Shown: positions 34,383 to 46,205, counted from the stretch's first letter. The stretch: 64,000 bases of DNA from Paguma larvata (GCA_030068075.1 CM057836.1:66935788-66999787); one strand, 5' to 3'. Program-made: numbers and translations. The notes: generated by a model not told the origin, from the sequence alone.

Positions 34383-34490
34383 GTAGGTAATTTTTACAAA
34401 ACAGGAAATTGAGACTCAGAAGCCAAAAGGAGTAGGACCAAGGTCACATAAACCCAGGCATTCCACTTCCAGCCTTCAGTAAGTAATTTA
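34255..34490 (-). repeat. MIR interrupted by a tetranucleotide repeat
   Basis: Antisense MIR blocks surround the microsatellite: TATTGAAAGTCTATAACACAGCAAGAACTA before it and TTTACAAAACAGGAAATTGAGACTCAGAAG, AAGGTCACATAAACCCAGGCATTCC after it. The repeat occupies the place where MIR normally reads CCTATGAGGTAGGTA, so the repeat grew from that GTAGGTA motif. Confidence 0.75.
34325..34389. repeat. (TAGG)n(TAGA)n microsatellite
   Basis: About seven TAGG units, then about seven TAGA units, then two TAGG units. Compound tetranucleotide repeats of this length are often highly polymorphic. Confidence 0.97.
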
Positions 34491-35994
34491 ATGTGATTTT
34501 TAGGCCTAAAGACTATGATTAGCTGCTTGAAATTTCTATAGGTGTGTATATGAGGATCGAGACCTGAAAGAGTTAGCTCTGAAACTAAGCTTCTGACTCC
34601 GGAACAGCATGCGTTACTGACAATGCTTTAGCCCTGCCCCACTGTGCTGGAAGGTTCCTCCAGCCTGTCAGCTGAGTTATCAATGGCTATGTGTTTCAAT
34701 CAAGCAGTGAAATGGAGAGAAAATGAACGTGGTTATTTCCCCATATTTTAGTTAGCTGCCTAGGAATACTGTCAGCTGGGACTATACATTATGCTAATGT
34801 TATTGCAGCATTGTCTTTGCATTCCAACGGGGACTGCTTGTGTTCTCCCAAACTGTACCCTACTAAAGTCTGAAAGTACCTGGTTTACATATTCACTGCC
34901 ACTCCTGGCTTCCTCAGGGACCATTTCAAAGTACTAGACGATGGTAAGCAAATTAGTTATTTGATTCCAATGAACCGAGGTCAATATAACATCTGTTTTT
35001 CTCAACTTTGCTATCACCTTTATTTCTGCAGTGTTTGCTTGTGCCTGTGATTTATTCTGTCATCTAAGAGCATTTTCAGTGACCTGGAGCCTCTTGTCTT
35101 TCCTGTCAGTGTTTTTTCAGGTTGTTTTTTTTTGCCATAGCCTGGCCAACAAACTATAACTGACTGAGTAACCAATGAAAATTCGTCAAGTTCTGCTGTT
35201 TTCAAACTATACACATGTCCTTTCCCTCCATCAAACTGAGCAGTGACATTTGACAGAGTGGATGAAAATATTTTTGTTGTCAGTCTGGGGACAGGAGGAC
35301 AAAAATCCTTGGTCATCTACTTCCATATCAAGTCACCCTAAGGCAATGCATTCATTGGCCAAATATCTAATAAAACAAAACATTTACTAAACAAATGTTT
35401 TAGGAATTATTTTACTTATTTTTGAAATCTAGGCTAAGAATTAGGAAACTAAGAAAGTTTTTTAAAATATGCCATTATCATTGCCCCCCAGAGTCATCAG
35501 CTTTCAAATGCAAATCTTTTGGGTAAAATGGCTGCTCCCAGGAGTTAACATGGTGGGCAGATAAGACTGGACTGAACTACGTTGTTATCAGAATGCAATA
35601 GAAGCAGTCTCAATCCAAAGGGTAAGTATAAATGCAGTCTTGAATGAAAGCCAAAGTTAGAGTGAAAGGAGAGAAGTCAGCGTTCAGGTTCAAGAGGTGA
35701 GTACTTCTTGGGGAAAAAAAAAAAGAGCCAAGGGGTCAGAAGCAACAATGTGGAATGGACTAGAAAGTAGAGTATATATTTGCTGCCATTGTTTGATCCT
35801 CTCTTTCCAAGACTTCTCCTTCACCCCATGGAGTACCTCTTCATTTTCTTCAGTTTCACTCTGTGGTATGCCTTGAATACCATTGTTTTCCTCTAGCTGA
35901 CCTACAGTATTTGTCAGTCTAAGTCAGAGCAGACTATCACATGAGCCCCTAACTTGTTTTCCAGCCTCTGTTATTGCACCATCTGAATTTCATG
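34491..35994. other. Repeat-poor non-coding block
   Basis: About 1.5 kb in which I recognise no interspersed repeat. Composition is more balanced than the surroundings. The 98-residue minus frame at 35020-35316 has no recognisable domain and no obvious splice context. The block could be conserved non-coding DNA or merely unassigned old sequence. Confidence 0.5.
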
Positions 35995-36450
35995 GTCTAA
36001 ACAGCACTTATAGTCCGTTGTATATTTAGAAAGGAATCCAGATCATTTTCTTATCCTTCTTGAAATTTTTCAATAGTTGTTCATTATTCTTTTCTGGCTT
36101 ATAAGGTCCAGCATGGTTTAACTTCTATCTGCCCTTCCCTGCTCATTGATACTTTCATGCCTCAATCTCCTACTTCATTGCATGTGAGCCACACTTGGTG
36201 TCTTTCTCTTCCTCAGGTATGCCCGTCCCAACACTGTGTCTCTCTCTGCATTTGATCATTATTCTACAGTTCTTTCACAAGCTGTTCAAATGACTGACAT
36301 TAGCACCGTTCTTCAGCCTTCTAACCAAATATCAGTTTCTTGAAGAACCCTCTCTGACCAGCCTTTCATAGTAATCTCCTAACACTGACATTTATTTTCT
36401 CTATCACATCACTTAAGTTACTTCCTCCTATCATTAATCTCCACTTGCAA
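35995..36450 (+). repeat. L2 relic, first part
   Basis: Sense L2 blocks: GGCTTATAAGGTCCAGCATGGTTTAACTTC, CTCCTACTTCATTGCATGTGAGCCACACTTGG, GAAGAACCCTCTCTGACCAGCC and TCTCTATCACATCAC. Frames are broken. Confidence 0.75.
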
Positions 36451-36940
36451 TGCAAGGGGTTCTGTGTAATGGTTTACTCAGCCTCCAATCTGCCTTCCCC
36501 CTAGGCTGCCTTCCTATTCCACAAAGACTGGTAAGCTAAAATCTACACTTCCTAGACTCCTTTGCATGAGGATTCTAGATGAAATTAAGTATTTTTTGAT
36601 ATATGAGAAAGAGAAATGATGCACATGCTATTTTCTACTGCTTTTGTTGATAAGCAAGTTTGTAGAGATGAGAATGCCAAGGCAATACTGAAAAGACTGA
36701 ACTTTGGGTATCAGTGTATACTCTCTAGTTTTATGAATGTCAGAGGCAATAGTGGTGCAAAACCAGCTTATGGAGCACAGTTGAGCAACACTGGAGTGCC
36801 ATGGAAGGTAAGAACACCAGTAGCAAGCCTCTGATTTTCATATCTTCAGCCTGTCAACCTATTTTGTATTTCACTTCCATTAATTTCTGTTTTAAATCTC
36901 TTCTGTTTAAAGCACCCAGAGTGCTTTCCTGCACAAACAC
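36451..36940. other. Unassigned insertion between two L2 parts
   Basis: Sequence between the two L2 parts does not fit L2. It includes CTTCCTAGACTCCTTTGCATGAGGATTCTAGATG, which resembles old LTR elements, but I cannot name the family. Small frames (72 residues from 36616) show no domain. Confidence 0.4.
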
Positions 36941-37065
36941 TCACCAATTAATGAATCAATTTTATTTATTTGTCTACTATTTATTTTTGTCTTCCCCCAA
37001 TAGAATGTAAGCTCAGAGAGGACAGGGACATGTCTTATTCAGCACTGTACAACCATTCAGCACTA
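36941..37065 (+). repeat. L2 relic, 3' end
   Basis: TTATTTGTCTACTATTTATTTTTGTCTTCCCCCAATAGAATGTAAGCTCAGAGAGGACAGGGACATGTCTTATTCAGCACTGTA is a well-readable L2 3' end in sense orientation, continuing the part that stops near 36450. Confidence 0.8.
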
Positions 37066-38849
37066 AAACAATTCTTCACATAAAGTTAAGGCTAATGAAT
37101 ATTGATGGCACACATGCATGAATAATAATACAAATGAACCAAGTTCAACTCATTCAAGAAATAGGTCAAAGATGTCTAGACTTATTGTGTTTTTGGTACT
37201 GATCTTCTCTGTCTATTTATTTTGGACTTATGTCACGTTAGGGAAAGAAATCACTTTAAATGCCAAGATTATGATGCCTATGTTTTTGCTTTTCAAGATA
37301 CATAAATGTTAACAGTTTCTATTGAATAGGTTTTCATTTAGGTGTCAACGAATCCCAGTGAAAAAATATGAGAACTGGATTAGAAGCTTTCATCCATAGC
37401 AATGGCTTTCAATGCAGTTATTGCTTTTCTGACAATCTGCATATTCATCCTGGTGAATAAAATCCTATTTTCATAATTTGTGTTTTGCATGAGAAATCTG
37501 GAAATAGCATACATACTGGCTGTGCTGCACGCTTCTGAGTTACTCTGGCTCAGGCTTCTAGCCTTTCTTCACTTCCAGGTTTGCTTTCCCTCCTCTTGTC
37601 ATCTCTCCTCTCCTTTCTTCCTTTTTTGAGTATGAATTAATATCACGAAACAGGCTGACTAATGCAGCTTCATTATCATCATTCATGAAAATGAGTCAGC
37701 ATCTTTCCCTATGAATCTTTGTGCTAGAAGGAAGTTTTAGATGTTTTAAAATATTTGACTTTTTAGATGGAAAGTGTTTCCTAAACTCAAAATGGATTTG
37801 ATGGATTTGCTGTTTCTCTACTCTTTCACCTGGAATACTTAATCAGCTCACAACGGCCTCTTGTCTTTTTTTTTTTTTTTTTTTTTTGCTTTAGATATTT
37901 AAAATTGATGCAGGGTCCATCACTCATAGACAGAGTCTAAGGGTAGGAAGCTGCTGCTGTTAATGAATACATTTATGAAGGCTCTGCTTTCCATTTATTT
38001 CTTTCCTTTATTTTTTAAGTAACATGCAACTTTCTAGTACCTACACAGATAATACATATTTTCAACTGGCTCTTCTCAAAAAAATTTGTAGATAAAGAAA
38101 AACATATCATGTCAGACTCGTCCAAAAGCTGCATAAAAGAGAAAAACAATCAAACCACTTTTTTTTTTCCTAAGGCAGTTTTGTGAGCTCTGAAGCAAAG
38201 AGCAATTTTAGCCAATAAAAACTGATTCTCTCAAGTGCAGCAGGAAAATGTGGCTCACTGCAACAGAGGAGGGAGCTGGAAGCCAGAGGATTGATGTTGC
38301 CTGCTTCCATCGGCTTTCACAAGCTCACTCAATGCCCTTGTGATGAGCAGCATTCAGTGTGCAAAGAGCTGAAAGGGACACGAGTGTGCATGTTGATGAG
38401 CATAACCACTCATCATTCATCAACCACAGCCTGCTCCTTCAGATCTTCTTTTATGTTGAGAGAAGAAAGAACACAAGAATATGTGTTTAGAAGTTCTCTT
38501 TCTATTTATGTTGGAAAAAGTAAGGAAGGGAAACTGGCTGGGGGATTGAAATAAACCAACAAACTAAAGAAGAGCTAAGGGAGAGCAAAGGAGAAAAGGA
38601 AGTACATTTCTCAAACGCTGATGAAATTTGCTCCTTATGTTCTTTGTTCAAAAGAAACAAACAAGAGGGCTGATCTGGTTTGGCAGGCACGGAAGGAGAA
38701 GTCGAAGAAACAAAAAGTGGGTTCTGCTGGTACATCTAATCTTGACACATGTCTCCACGAAAAACGATTTTTTATCAACCCTACTCATTTCCTTCCTCTC
38801 TTCCTTCCTTTCTTTCTTTTGACTGTAGGACTGCATCTAGAGACTATAT
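37066..38849. other. Repeat-poor non-coding block
   Basis: About 1.8 kb without recognisable SINE, L1 or MIR. It contains a run of about twenty T at 37868-37887. The part around 38180-38480 is GC-richer than its surroundings and includes an 87-residue frame (38291-38554) with no recognisable family. A regulatory or conserved non-coding role is possible but not shown by the sequence. Confidence 0.5.
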
Positions 38850-38980
38850 GGTCCAGCCTCTACCTCATACATATAAAGGATCAGACACTTCTGAAAACAT
38901 CAAATGACCTACCAAAGATAGCGCTATCAATTTGAAATATAATTCGGGCTCCCAGACTTCCATGCCAGTGCTTATTTGAT
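38850..38980 (-). repeat. MIR-like fragment
   Basis: TGACCTACCAAAGATAGCGCTATCAATTTGAAATATAATTCGGGCTCCCAGACTTCCATGCCAGTGCTTA follows the antisense MIR order. Diverged. Confidence 0.5.
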
Positions 38981-39864
38981 TGTGCAATCCAATATTATTA
39001 TTATCACTGATTGTTGGTATTTCTTTATGGAAGTCAAGTATCTTTGAGCATTAACTGTAATATTTTCCTAAAATTTAGCATTGTATAAAAGACATGCTTG
39101 ACACTGATAAATATATTTTTTCAATAAATTAAAAAAAATCAGTACTAAAATGCAATGAGAATTTATAGTTATATTTTCTGTTGTCAGGAACTCAATCCAT
39201 CTGGAACAAGACCAAACAGCAAATTTTTAATCATTTGAAGTAAAATCCATTCCATGTCTGAGATTTCTGAAGTGCAAAAGAATAGATGAGAATTACTTTA
39301 ACTTTTTATATTTCCTGCTAAGAGGCTATGACTTAGTTCCAACAAGTGATGTTTTTGGTAGAACTGAAGGATACGATAGATTTCAGACATAAGAATGAAG
39401 ACTGTGGCAGTGAAAAGGAAATGCCTTGTATCATGCTACTGGTGTTTTTTATGTTTTTGGAAACATTTTGTAAAAATAATGCTATTCTTTAAAAACAATT
39501 AGGTGATTAAAATGCATATTAAAGCAATGCTCTTGATATCTCAGGTCAAATAATATTTCCACTTAAAATATACAAATAAATGAGATAAAGTATTGTTCTA
39601 GGAAAGAATCAATCCAAGAATATGAGTCAATATCCAAATCTTCAATTTAGATGACTTAACACAACCATAATAACAAGAAAAATCTCAACATTTAAAAAAA
39701 ATTCGTAAGATGGATTAATGTATCAAAAGGAGATGCTAAAAACGATTCTTAAAATCATGTAATCCAGACCCTTAATTTGGTAAGGAAGAAAATTAAACTA
39801 GAGTGCAAAGTTATATCACAAAGATGTTAATCAACTTGCAAAAATTATGAAAATAATTATTTTC
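38981..39864. other. AT-rich non-coding stretch
   Basis: No gene or recognisable repeat. Confidence 0.5.
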
Positions 39865-39879
39865 AAAAGTCAAGCCAAA

Positions 39880-40072
39880 GGGGCTCCTGGGTGGCTTAGT
39901 TGGTTAAGCGTCTGATTTTGGCTCAGGTCATGATCTCGCAGTGAGTTCCAGCCCTGCGTCAAGCTCTGTGAGCCTGGACATGATTCAGATTCTGTGTCTC
40001 CCTCTCTCTCTGCACCTTCCCCACTTGTGCTCTACCTCTGTCTCTCTCTCTCAAAACAAAACAAAAAACATT
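39880..40072 (+). mobile_element. Felid SINE
   Basis: Forward copy with GGGGCTCCTGGGTGGCTTAG head; short deletions lie between the B box and the 3' part. Direct repeats AAAAGTCAAGCCAAA (39865-39879) and AAAAGTCAAGCTAGAA (40073-40088) share their first 11 bases. Confidence 0.95.
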
Positions 40073-40088
40073 AAAAGTCAAGCTAGAA

Positions 40089-40700
40089 ACCAATTCAACT
40101 GTGTTCTCAGCAACACTGGATACCAAACAGTGTGCAGAATTTATTGCAAGTAGTCTGTTAATCCGCATGTACAGCAAGTTTTGTCTATAGGCTTGAATAA
40201 CAGACTTTACTGAATTATATACTATATTTAATAGATAGATATTGATAAGTATTTACAAGTATATTTATAAGTATCAACAACTATTGCTAAGCATTTGCTA
40301 CTACTATTTTTTTTCTTAATATTACTGTTAATAGTAGTTTCCTCATATTTTTTAAAGTCCATTAAGAATCAATATATTTCCCAAAGAGTGACCAATATTA
40401 CTTGGATGTCTCTTAATAGTTTTGATACTTAAAGGGGCTCTTATATTTGACAATACTGAGAAATACTGTTCTATTCCATGAATTAATTATCCTTACCAAG
40501 TCATAATTTAATATTAGAGTTTATCATTTAATTTTTCGGGCAAAAAATGTTGCCAGGAACCTGGGTTTTGGGCTAAACCATAATGTAAAATCATCTGGAA
40601 ACTGATTCCTTGTTGAGGAAAACTACTTGTTTTCTACTTTTCAAGCATTGCCATGCCTGAATTCATGTTATATTTTATTTATATGATATGACTAAAAATT
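40089..40700. other. AT-rich non-coding stretch
   Basis: No gene or recognisable repeat. Confidence 0.5.
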
Positions 40701-40713
40701 ATAGTCAAATTTC

Positions 40714-40989
40714 TTTTCTTTTAATTTTTTAAAAATTTTTTGGGAGAGAGAGGGGTGGGGAAAGAGGGAGGGAAAGGGAGGGAAGGGGAAAAGGAGAGAG
40801 AGAAAGAGAGAGGGAGGGAGAGAACAAGTGGGGGAGGGGCAGAAAGAGAGGGAGACACAGAATCCAAAGCAGGCTCCAGGCTCTGAGCTGTAAGCACAGA
40901 ACCTGACTCAGGGCTCAAACCCACAAACCATGAGATCATGACCTGAGCTGAAGTCGGACACTTAACTGACTGAGCCACCCAGGCACCCC
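40714..40989 (-). mobile_element. Felid SINE with long purine tract
   Basis: Reverse copy, longer than usual because its GA-rich part (40741-40840) has expanded into about 100 bases almost free of pyrimidines. Head ends CCCAGGCACCCC at 40989. Direct repeats ATAGTCAAATTTC (40701-40713) and ACATTCAAATTTC (40990-41002) match at 11 of 13. Confidence 0.95.
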
Positions 40990-41002
40990 ACATTCAAATT
41001 TC

Positions 41003-42329
41003 AGATGACCTTATACATCAACTGGTAATTTTCTGTTTTTTCAAGTCAGTATTTTTGTGAAAACGATTTCTCTTTCTTGCCTGAATTTCCAGATATCTGG
41101 GAACATAAGCATTTAGAATTGACTGAGTATTGCACAATGACTTTCAGAATGTCTTAGGAGGTAGTTTAGAAAAGTTTGGTTTTGCATAATATTAAATAAC
41201 ATTTTTATACTCTGATTCCAGGATTCTCCTGGGAAGCATCCAAATAGGATTAGGCCCCTGACTGTGGGAGTTCCAAAGTCTTCCAGTGGAGGACACCTGG
41301 TGAGCTAAGACTTGGTGTGTTGGGATTACACAGTGGCACCCAACTTATTTCAAAGTGATTCATTAAAAGCAAAGTTTGGCAAGAGTAAGAAGATTTTCAA
41401 AGAACGCTGATCACCTCAATTAACCAAACCGCAGGGATTCATAATAAAGCAATTAACAGACTTAAATAACAGGATGGCAGGATGTGATGATGGCAGTCAT
41501 TATTTTGGGTTTCATAATATAATGCTTTACTCACTGGTTGAGTGAAATGCAGCTTCTGTGGAGTTATATGTAAAAAGCCAATGCAACATAACACTTTATG
41601 TTTCCTCCCCCCCCCCGCCCCGCTCCCCAGCAATTGTGTCTTCAATCTTGGCAACTCTGACTGGGTCAAAATATTTTATCTAAATATGTATTTTCATTTA
41701 AATGTAGGTCCAAAAGAGTGTTCCTACTATGACAGTAGGGGAGAAATTTAGAATATGACTCTGGGGCAAACCTTTGTTAAAAGTAAACCTGGGTGGGGTG
41801 GGGGAAAAAGGGATGAGGAAGATGCCCTAGATAATCTAGAATGAAATATATATATACACATATATATTTCACATTTATGTTAAACTTGGACATTGTGGTT
41901 TTTAAATAGAACATGAAGATAACTTGCCACAGATGTACATAATGGGTTCCAGAAACAGAGAAGGTTTTGTTTTTTTTTAACTTTTAATTTGATGGTCTGT
42001 TCATTATCTATCATCTGTAATACAGTATTATAACAACATTTGAAAGTATAGAGTATATTATATAAAAATAACATAGACTTGACATTATTTTAGAATGAGC
42101 TGCTTCTCCCTTTTGTTTCTTTATTTTAGTCTAACAGTGAATAATACCCTGGTATACCAAGGTCTTTCATTAAAGGGATTAAAAATTAACACAAAAATAT
42201 TACATGTTAGCTATAGAAGAGGTGTTAAAAAAGTCACTTACTCACTACATTTAAAGGTAAACACATACACACACATACACGCAACTTGAGGTTTAGAGTG
42301 GCGTTAAAGAAAAAATTAGTTGTGACACT
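41003..42329. other. Non-coding stretch
   Basis: No gene. A C-rich run lies at about 41607-41625 and an AT-rich inverted repeat at 41843-41870. Otherwise unassigned. Confidence 0.5.
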
Positions 42330-42910
42330 TGTTAAAGTTAGTAAGGCAGATGTTATTCAGGGGAACTGTTAAATGGGTTTTGTTGGAGGGGAGACAGATC
42401 AGGCTCTCAACACTGAAAACAATAAGGAAAAGTGGGAATTTATAGCCAAGGAGCAGAGTGGCAGTTGGTGGACAAAAATTACTGAGATGAAAGGAGGGAA
42501 GGAAGAATTCTGGCTAAATGACCTAACATAATTCTTGCTGAATGCAAGCCAGTGTGATTAGACATTATAGAGGGAAGCTGGAGTACAAAGAACCCAGATA
42601 GATTTGAAGAATGATAACACAGCAAGACTTGAGAATTCTATCTAAACAAACTTAGCAGGATGCTTCCTAAAACTGTAGAATAAAAAGATGATTACAAAAT
42701 CCCAAATGTCTAAGGCCTAGTCAAGAAGAATTCAGAGGAGCCTGACTAGTTTGGTCAAGGGAAGAACTTCTATCATTAGTTAGGTGACATATCTATCATG
42801 GGCTTGAAACAAATATCCTAGAGAACACTGGGCATTGATGTTGGTTGAAGCCATAGCAGTGATAAGGAGATTTAAACATTGCCCCTCGGATTTTTCTTAA
42901 TTCTTACCAA
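42330..42910. repeat. Unassigned old repeat-like block
   Basis: Composition and phrases such as GATGTTATTCAGGGGAAC, GAATTTATAGCCAAGGAGCAGAG and CCTAGTCAAGAAGAATTCAGAGGAGCC look like an antisense retroviral LTR or similar mammalian repeat, but I cannot name it. No coding frame of note. Confidence 0.3.
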
Positions 42911-43090
42911 CTGCAAGTATCATTTTAAATGGAATGTTCTTTGTTTCTCAAAAAGATTATTTTAGAAAAATAGCAAATTCTGGCAAAAAAATATAAATGA
43001 CTAAGAATTACAAAAATATAATTTCATAGATTTTTCTCTGTTATTAGAGACAATACTTCACAATGCTATTAAAATATGTTTTCTTAAAAA

Positions 43091-43160
43091 TTGCATTTCT
43101 TTCTATGAGGTTAAACACTATAAAGTTGCATTTCTTTCTAGGAGATTTAAACACTATAAA
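43091..43160. repeat. 35-bp tandem duplication
   Basis: TTGCATTTCTTTCTA...TTAAACACTATAAA occurs at 43091-43125 and again at 43126-43160 with a few differences (ATGAGGTT against GGAGATTT). Confidence 0.92.
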
Positions 43161-43190
43161 AATATATGCATTTATTTTAAGTTTGACTTT

Positions 43191-43358
43191 TTTTAAGTGT
43201 TTATTTATTTCTGAGAGAGAGAGAGACAGAGTGCTGAAACTGGCTCCAGGCTCTGAGCTGTCAGTGCAGAGCTCACTGCAGGCCTTGAACTTAAGAACTG
43301 CAAGATCATGACCTGAGCAGAAGTTGGACACCTAACCAGCTGAGCACCCAGGCACCTC
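43191..43358 (-). mobile_element. Felid SINE with internal deletion
   Basis: Reverse copy in which about 45 bases between the GA run and the GCTCCAGGCTCTGAGC block are missing. Direct repeats TTAAGTTTGACTTT (43177-43190) and TTAAGTTTGACTTC (43359-43372) match at 13 of 14. Confidence 0.95.
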
Positions 43359-43400
43359 TTAAGTTTGACTTCTTAATATTTCTTTCCAATGACAATTTTC

Positions 43401-43618
43401 TTAATTGTTTTAATATTTATTTATTTTTGAGAGAGATAGAGAGACAGGTGCGAATGGGAGAGGGGCAGAGGGAGACAGAGTGAGGCACAGAGTCGAAGCA
43501 GACTGCAGGCTTTGAGCTGTCAGCCAAGAGCCCAACACAGGGCTCAAACCCCTGAACCAGGAGATCGTGACCTGAGCCGAAGTCCGTCTCTCAACTGACT
43601 GAACTACCCAGGTGCCCC
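43401..43618 (-). mobile_element. Felid SINE
   Basis: Reverse copy with head ending CCCAGGTGCCCC. A short direct repeat, GACAATTTT, lies at 43391-43399 and 43619-43627. It lies about 40 bases from the preceding SINE in the same orientation. Confidence 0.94.
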
Positions 43619-43632
43619 GACAATTTTTAAAT

Positions 43633-44077
43633 AAAATAACAGTTAATTTTAAATAATTCTTTTAAAATGAGTAGCGAAAATAAATTATTTTAAAAACACT
43701 CAAACATAATTGTTAATGGTGGAAAAGGTAATTATAATTCTACTAAATTAAAGGAATTAAGATACTGTATACTAAATCAAAATAACATTCTTTTTATGAT
43801 AAAGCATAAGATAAAACTAAATAAACCTTAAAATGCTTGCAATGGTTATTTTTCCAGATACTATAGGAACATTCTACGTATACTAGAAAAACACTTGCTT
43901 TCTATCGCTAATAGATATTAATTAATATTCACTAAATTATCTAAAATTCATAGTATCTGATCAAACTGATTTTACAGTGAAAGTTTGATAAGCTGGAAAC
44001 TGAATACTCAGAGGCATCCAAAATGGCCTATAGCTTAAACAAATCTACAGTTTATGTAGGGAGTTAGGATTAAATCG
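43633..44077. other. AT-rich non-coding stretch
   Basis: No gene or recognisable repeat. Confidence 0.5.
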
Positions 44078-44562
44078 TGTAGGTGCTTGAAGGCAGGCCA
44101 CCACCCAGATGGGTACCACCCAGATTGACATAAAGATTATTCTGAACTGAATGCAATTGAGACCCTGTGGGCTCATGAGAAACTTTCACCCCTCCCTTAG
44201 CTATATAGGAGAACCTGAAGGGAAAGATCTTTCTAAATTAAAGGTTATTACCAGAGATAAATTTTATCTGAATAACCAATCTATATAGCAAGTCAAACAT
44301 TTGTTTACCAAACATTTACTCATTTTCATCTTTCTATGAATGATATTTCTTTCCTCTTAAGTCCTAGGCTCCTACTCTCTTCTCCATCAGAAGGACATAT
44401 ATCTCATTTCGCCAGACTATCTTTGGAATTTCCATGTCTATGTGGATTTCTCATATGTATGCTATTAAATTTGATTTTCGCTTGTTAGTCTGTCTCATGT
44501 CAATTTGATTCTTAGTCTAGCAAGAGGAACCCTTGAAAAGGACAGGAATTCTTGCTGACAAT
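44078..44562 (+). repeat. Solo LTR-like block, old endogenous retrovirus
   Basis: Starts TGTAGG, carries CCACCACCCAGATGGGTACCACCCAG, CCCCTCCCTTAGCTATATAGGAG, ATCTGAATAACCAATCTATATAGCAAG and a polyadenylation-type ATTAAA at 44464, followed by GTCTGTCTCATGTCAATTTGATTCTTAG and a purine-rich end at GCTGACA. This order (promoter-like part, ATTAAA, downstream T/G part) is that of a retroviral LTR. No primer-binding site or gag/pol follows, so it would be a solo LTR. No clear short target duplication. Family not assigned. Confidence 0.5.
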
Positions 44563-45384
44563 AGCTAAGTATAATACAATATGATGATTGCCATTATGGA
44601 ACTAAACTGCAGTATAGTAATAGTAGAAAGAAGAATCCATCAACTGCCTTACAAAAACAGAAAGCCTTCATAAAGTTGGTGCTTAAGCTTGAGTTTGAAA
44701 GTTGAATGCAATATTCAAATGAAATTAAATTTCTGGGGGTTTGCATTTTTCATAAAAATGAATGAGGCCATTTTGAGGTAATTCTCTTTCAGAAATTTAT
44801 ATATGATTTTCTGCATTAGAGAGGAAGAGGTAGATGGTCAGGTGATTTGAGCTAACTTGTTTTAAGAAAATTTTTAAATGTCACCTACAAGTTTAAAGAT
44901 TTCAAGAGGCAAAATAAACCATCAATATTTTTAAATGATGAATTTTTTTTTTTTTTTACTTGAGTTGCTTCTTAAAATCATTACAGAATTACATATACTT
45001 AGGCTGGGACTAGAGTTCCATTCTACCAATATTTGTTGACTTGTTTCAAGTCACTGGACCATAAAGTAGCAATTCTATGCTGCCAATTTTACAAATCAGA
45101 AAGGAAAAACAAAAGCAGGCAATGTGATGTGAGTGCACATATTTTATCTCCTTGACATGGCTGTATACTTCTTTGAGACCAGATGTCAATATCTGCTTCA
45201 AAAACACATTTTTAATTACTCTTGGAATAGTATCTTATACATCAGAAGCAATAGATTGTTAAATTAACTAAGTTCCACATAAGATTACTATTAGAAGTCA
45301 GAGCGAAATCCCAACTGGCCAGCAGAATTAGCAAAGACTTTTTGCAGGAGGTAGTACAGATATGGACTTTAAATACTGACAGGT
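44563..45384. other. Non-coding stretch
   Basis: No gene. A run of about 16 T lies at 44944-44959. Short MIR- or L2-like phrases around 45080 and 45150 are too diverged to assign. Confidence 0.45.
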
Positions 45385-46205
45385 CTGAAGAACATATACA
45401 AGTAGCCAATAAGAACATGAAAAGATGTTCAATTTCATTAGCCACTAAGGTTATGCAAACAAAAATCCCAATGAGACACCACTTCATACCCACTAGGATG
45501 GCTATAATCGAAAAGACATAGAGTAACAAGTACTGAGGAAGACGTAGAGAAATTGAAACCCTCATATAATGCTGGTGGGTATACAAAATAGTACAGCTGT
45601 TTTGAAAAAATAATTTTGCAATTCCTCAAAAGATTAAACATAGGCTCAGTGTGACTCAACAACTCCACTCCTAGGAACATACCCAAGAGAAATGAAAACA
45701 TATGTTCACATAAAGACTTGTATATAAATGTTCCTAACAGCATGCTTGTGATAGCTAAAATGTGGAAGCAGCCCAAATCTCCATCAACTGATGAATGGAT
45801 AAATAAACTGTGGTATATGCATACAATGGAATATTACTCAGTCTTTAAAAGGAGTGAAAGTCTGGCACGTGCTACAACATGATGAACCTTGAAAACATTA
45901 TACTAAGTAAAAGAACCCAGTTACAAAAATAGCAAATCATATGATTTCATTTACATAAAATGTCCAGATAGGCAAATATGGAGAGAAAGGAAGTATACGT
46001 GTGATTCCACAGGGCTAGAAGGAGAAAATGGAGATCGAATGATAATGGACACCATGTTTCTTTCTGAGGGAATGAAAAGGTGCTAAAATTATATGTGGTG
46101 ATAATTGCACAACTCTTTGAACATAGTAAAAATCATTGAATTACACATGTGAAGAAGGTGAATTATGTACAATATGAATTGTATCTCAATAAAGCTGTTA
46201 AAAAA
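45385..46205 (+). repeat. Ancient L1 3' end (L1M-type)
   Basis: Sense L1 blocks in order: GAACATGAAAAGATGTTCAATTTCATTAGCC, CAATGAGACACCACTTCATACCCACTAGGATGGC, CTGATGAATGGATAAATAAACTGTGGTATATGCATACAATGGAATATTACTCAG, then the 3'UTR with GATAATTGCACAACTCTTTGAACATAG and the end TTGTATCTCAATAAAGCTGTTAAAA. The 112-114 residue minus frames over it are antisense shadows. Truncated at the 5' end. Confidence 0.88.

Noticed and set aside
45242..45776. Two overlapping minus-strand frames of 112-114 residues, hydrophobic
   Set aside because: Antisense of an ancient L1 ORF2 end; such shadows are common in A-rich sense DNA.
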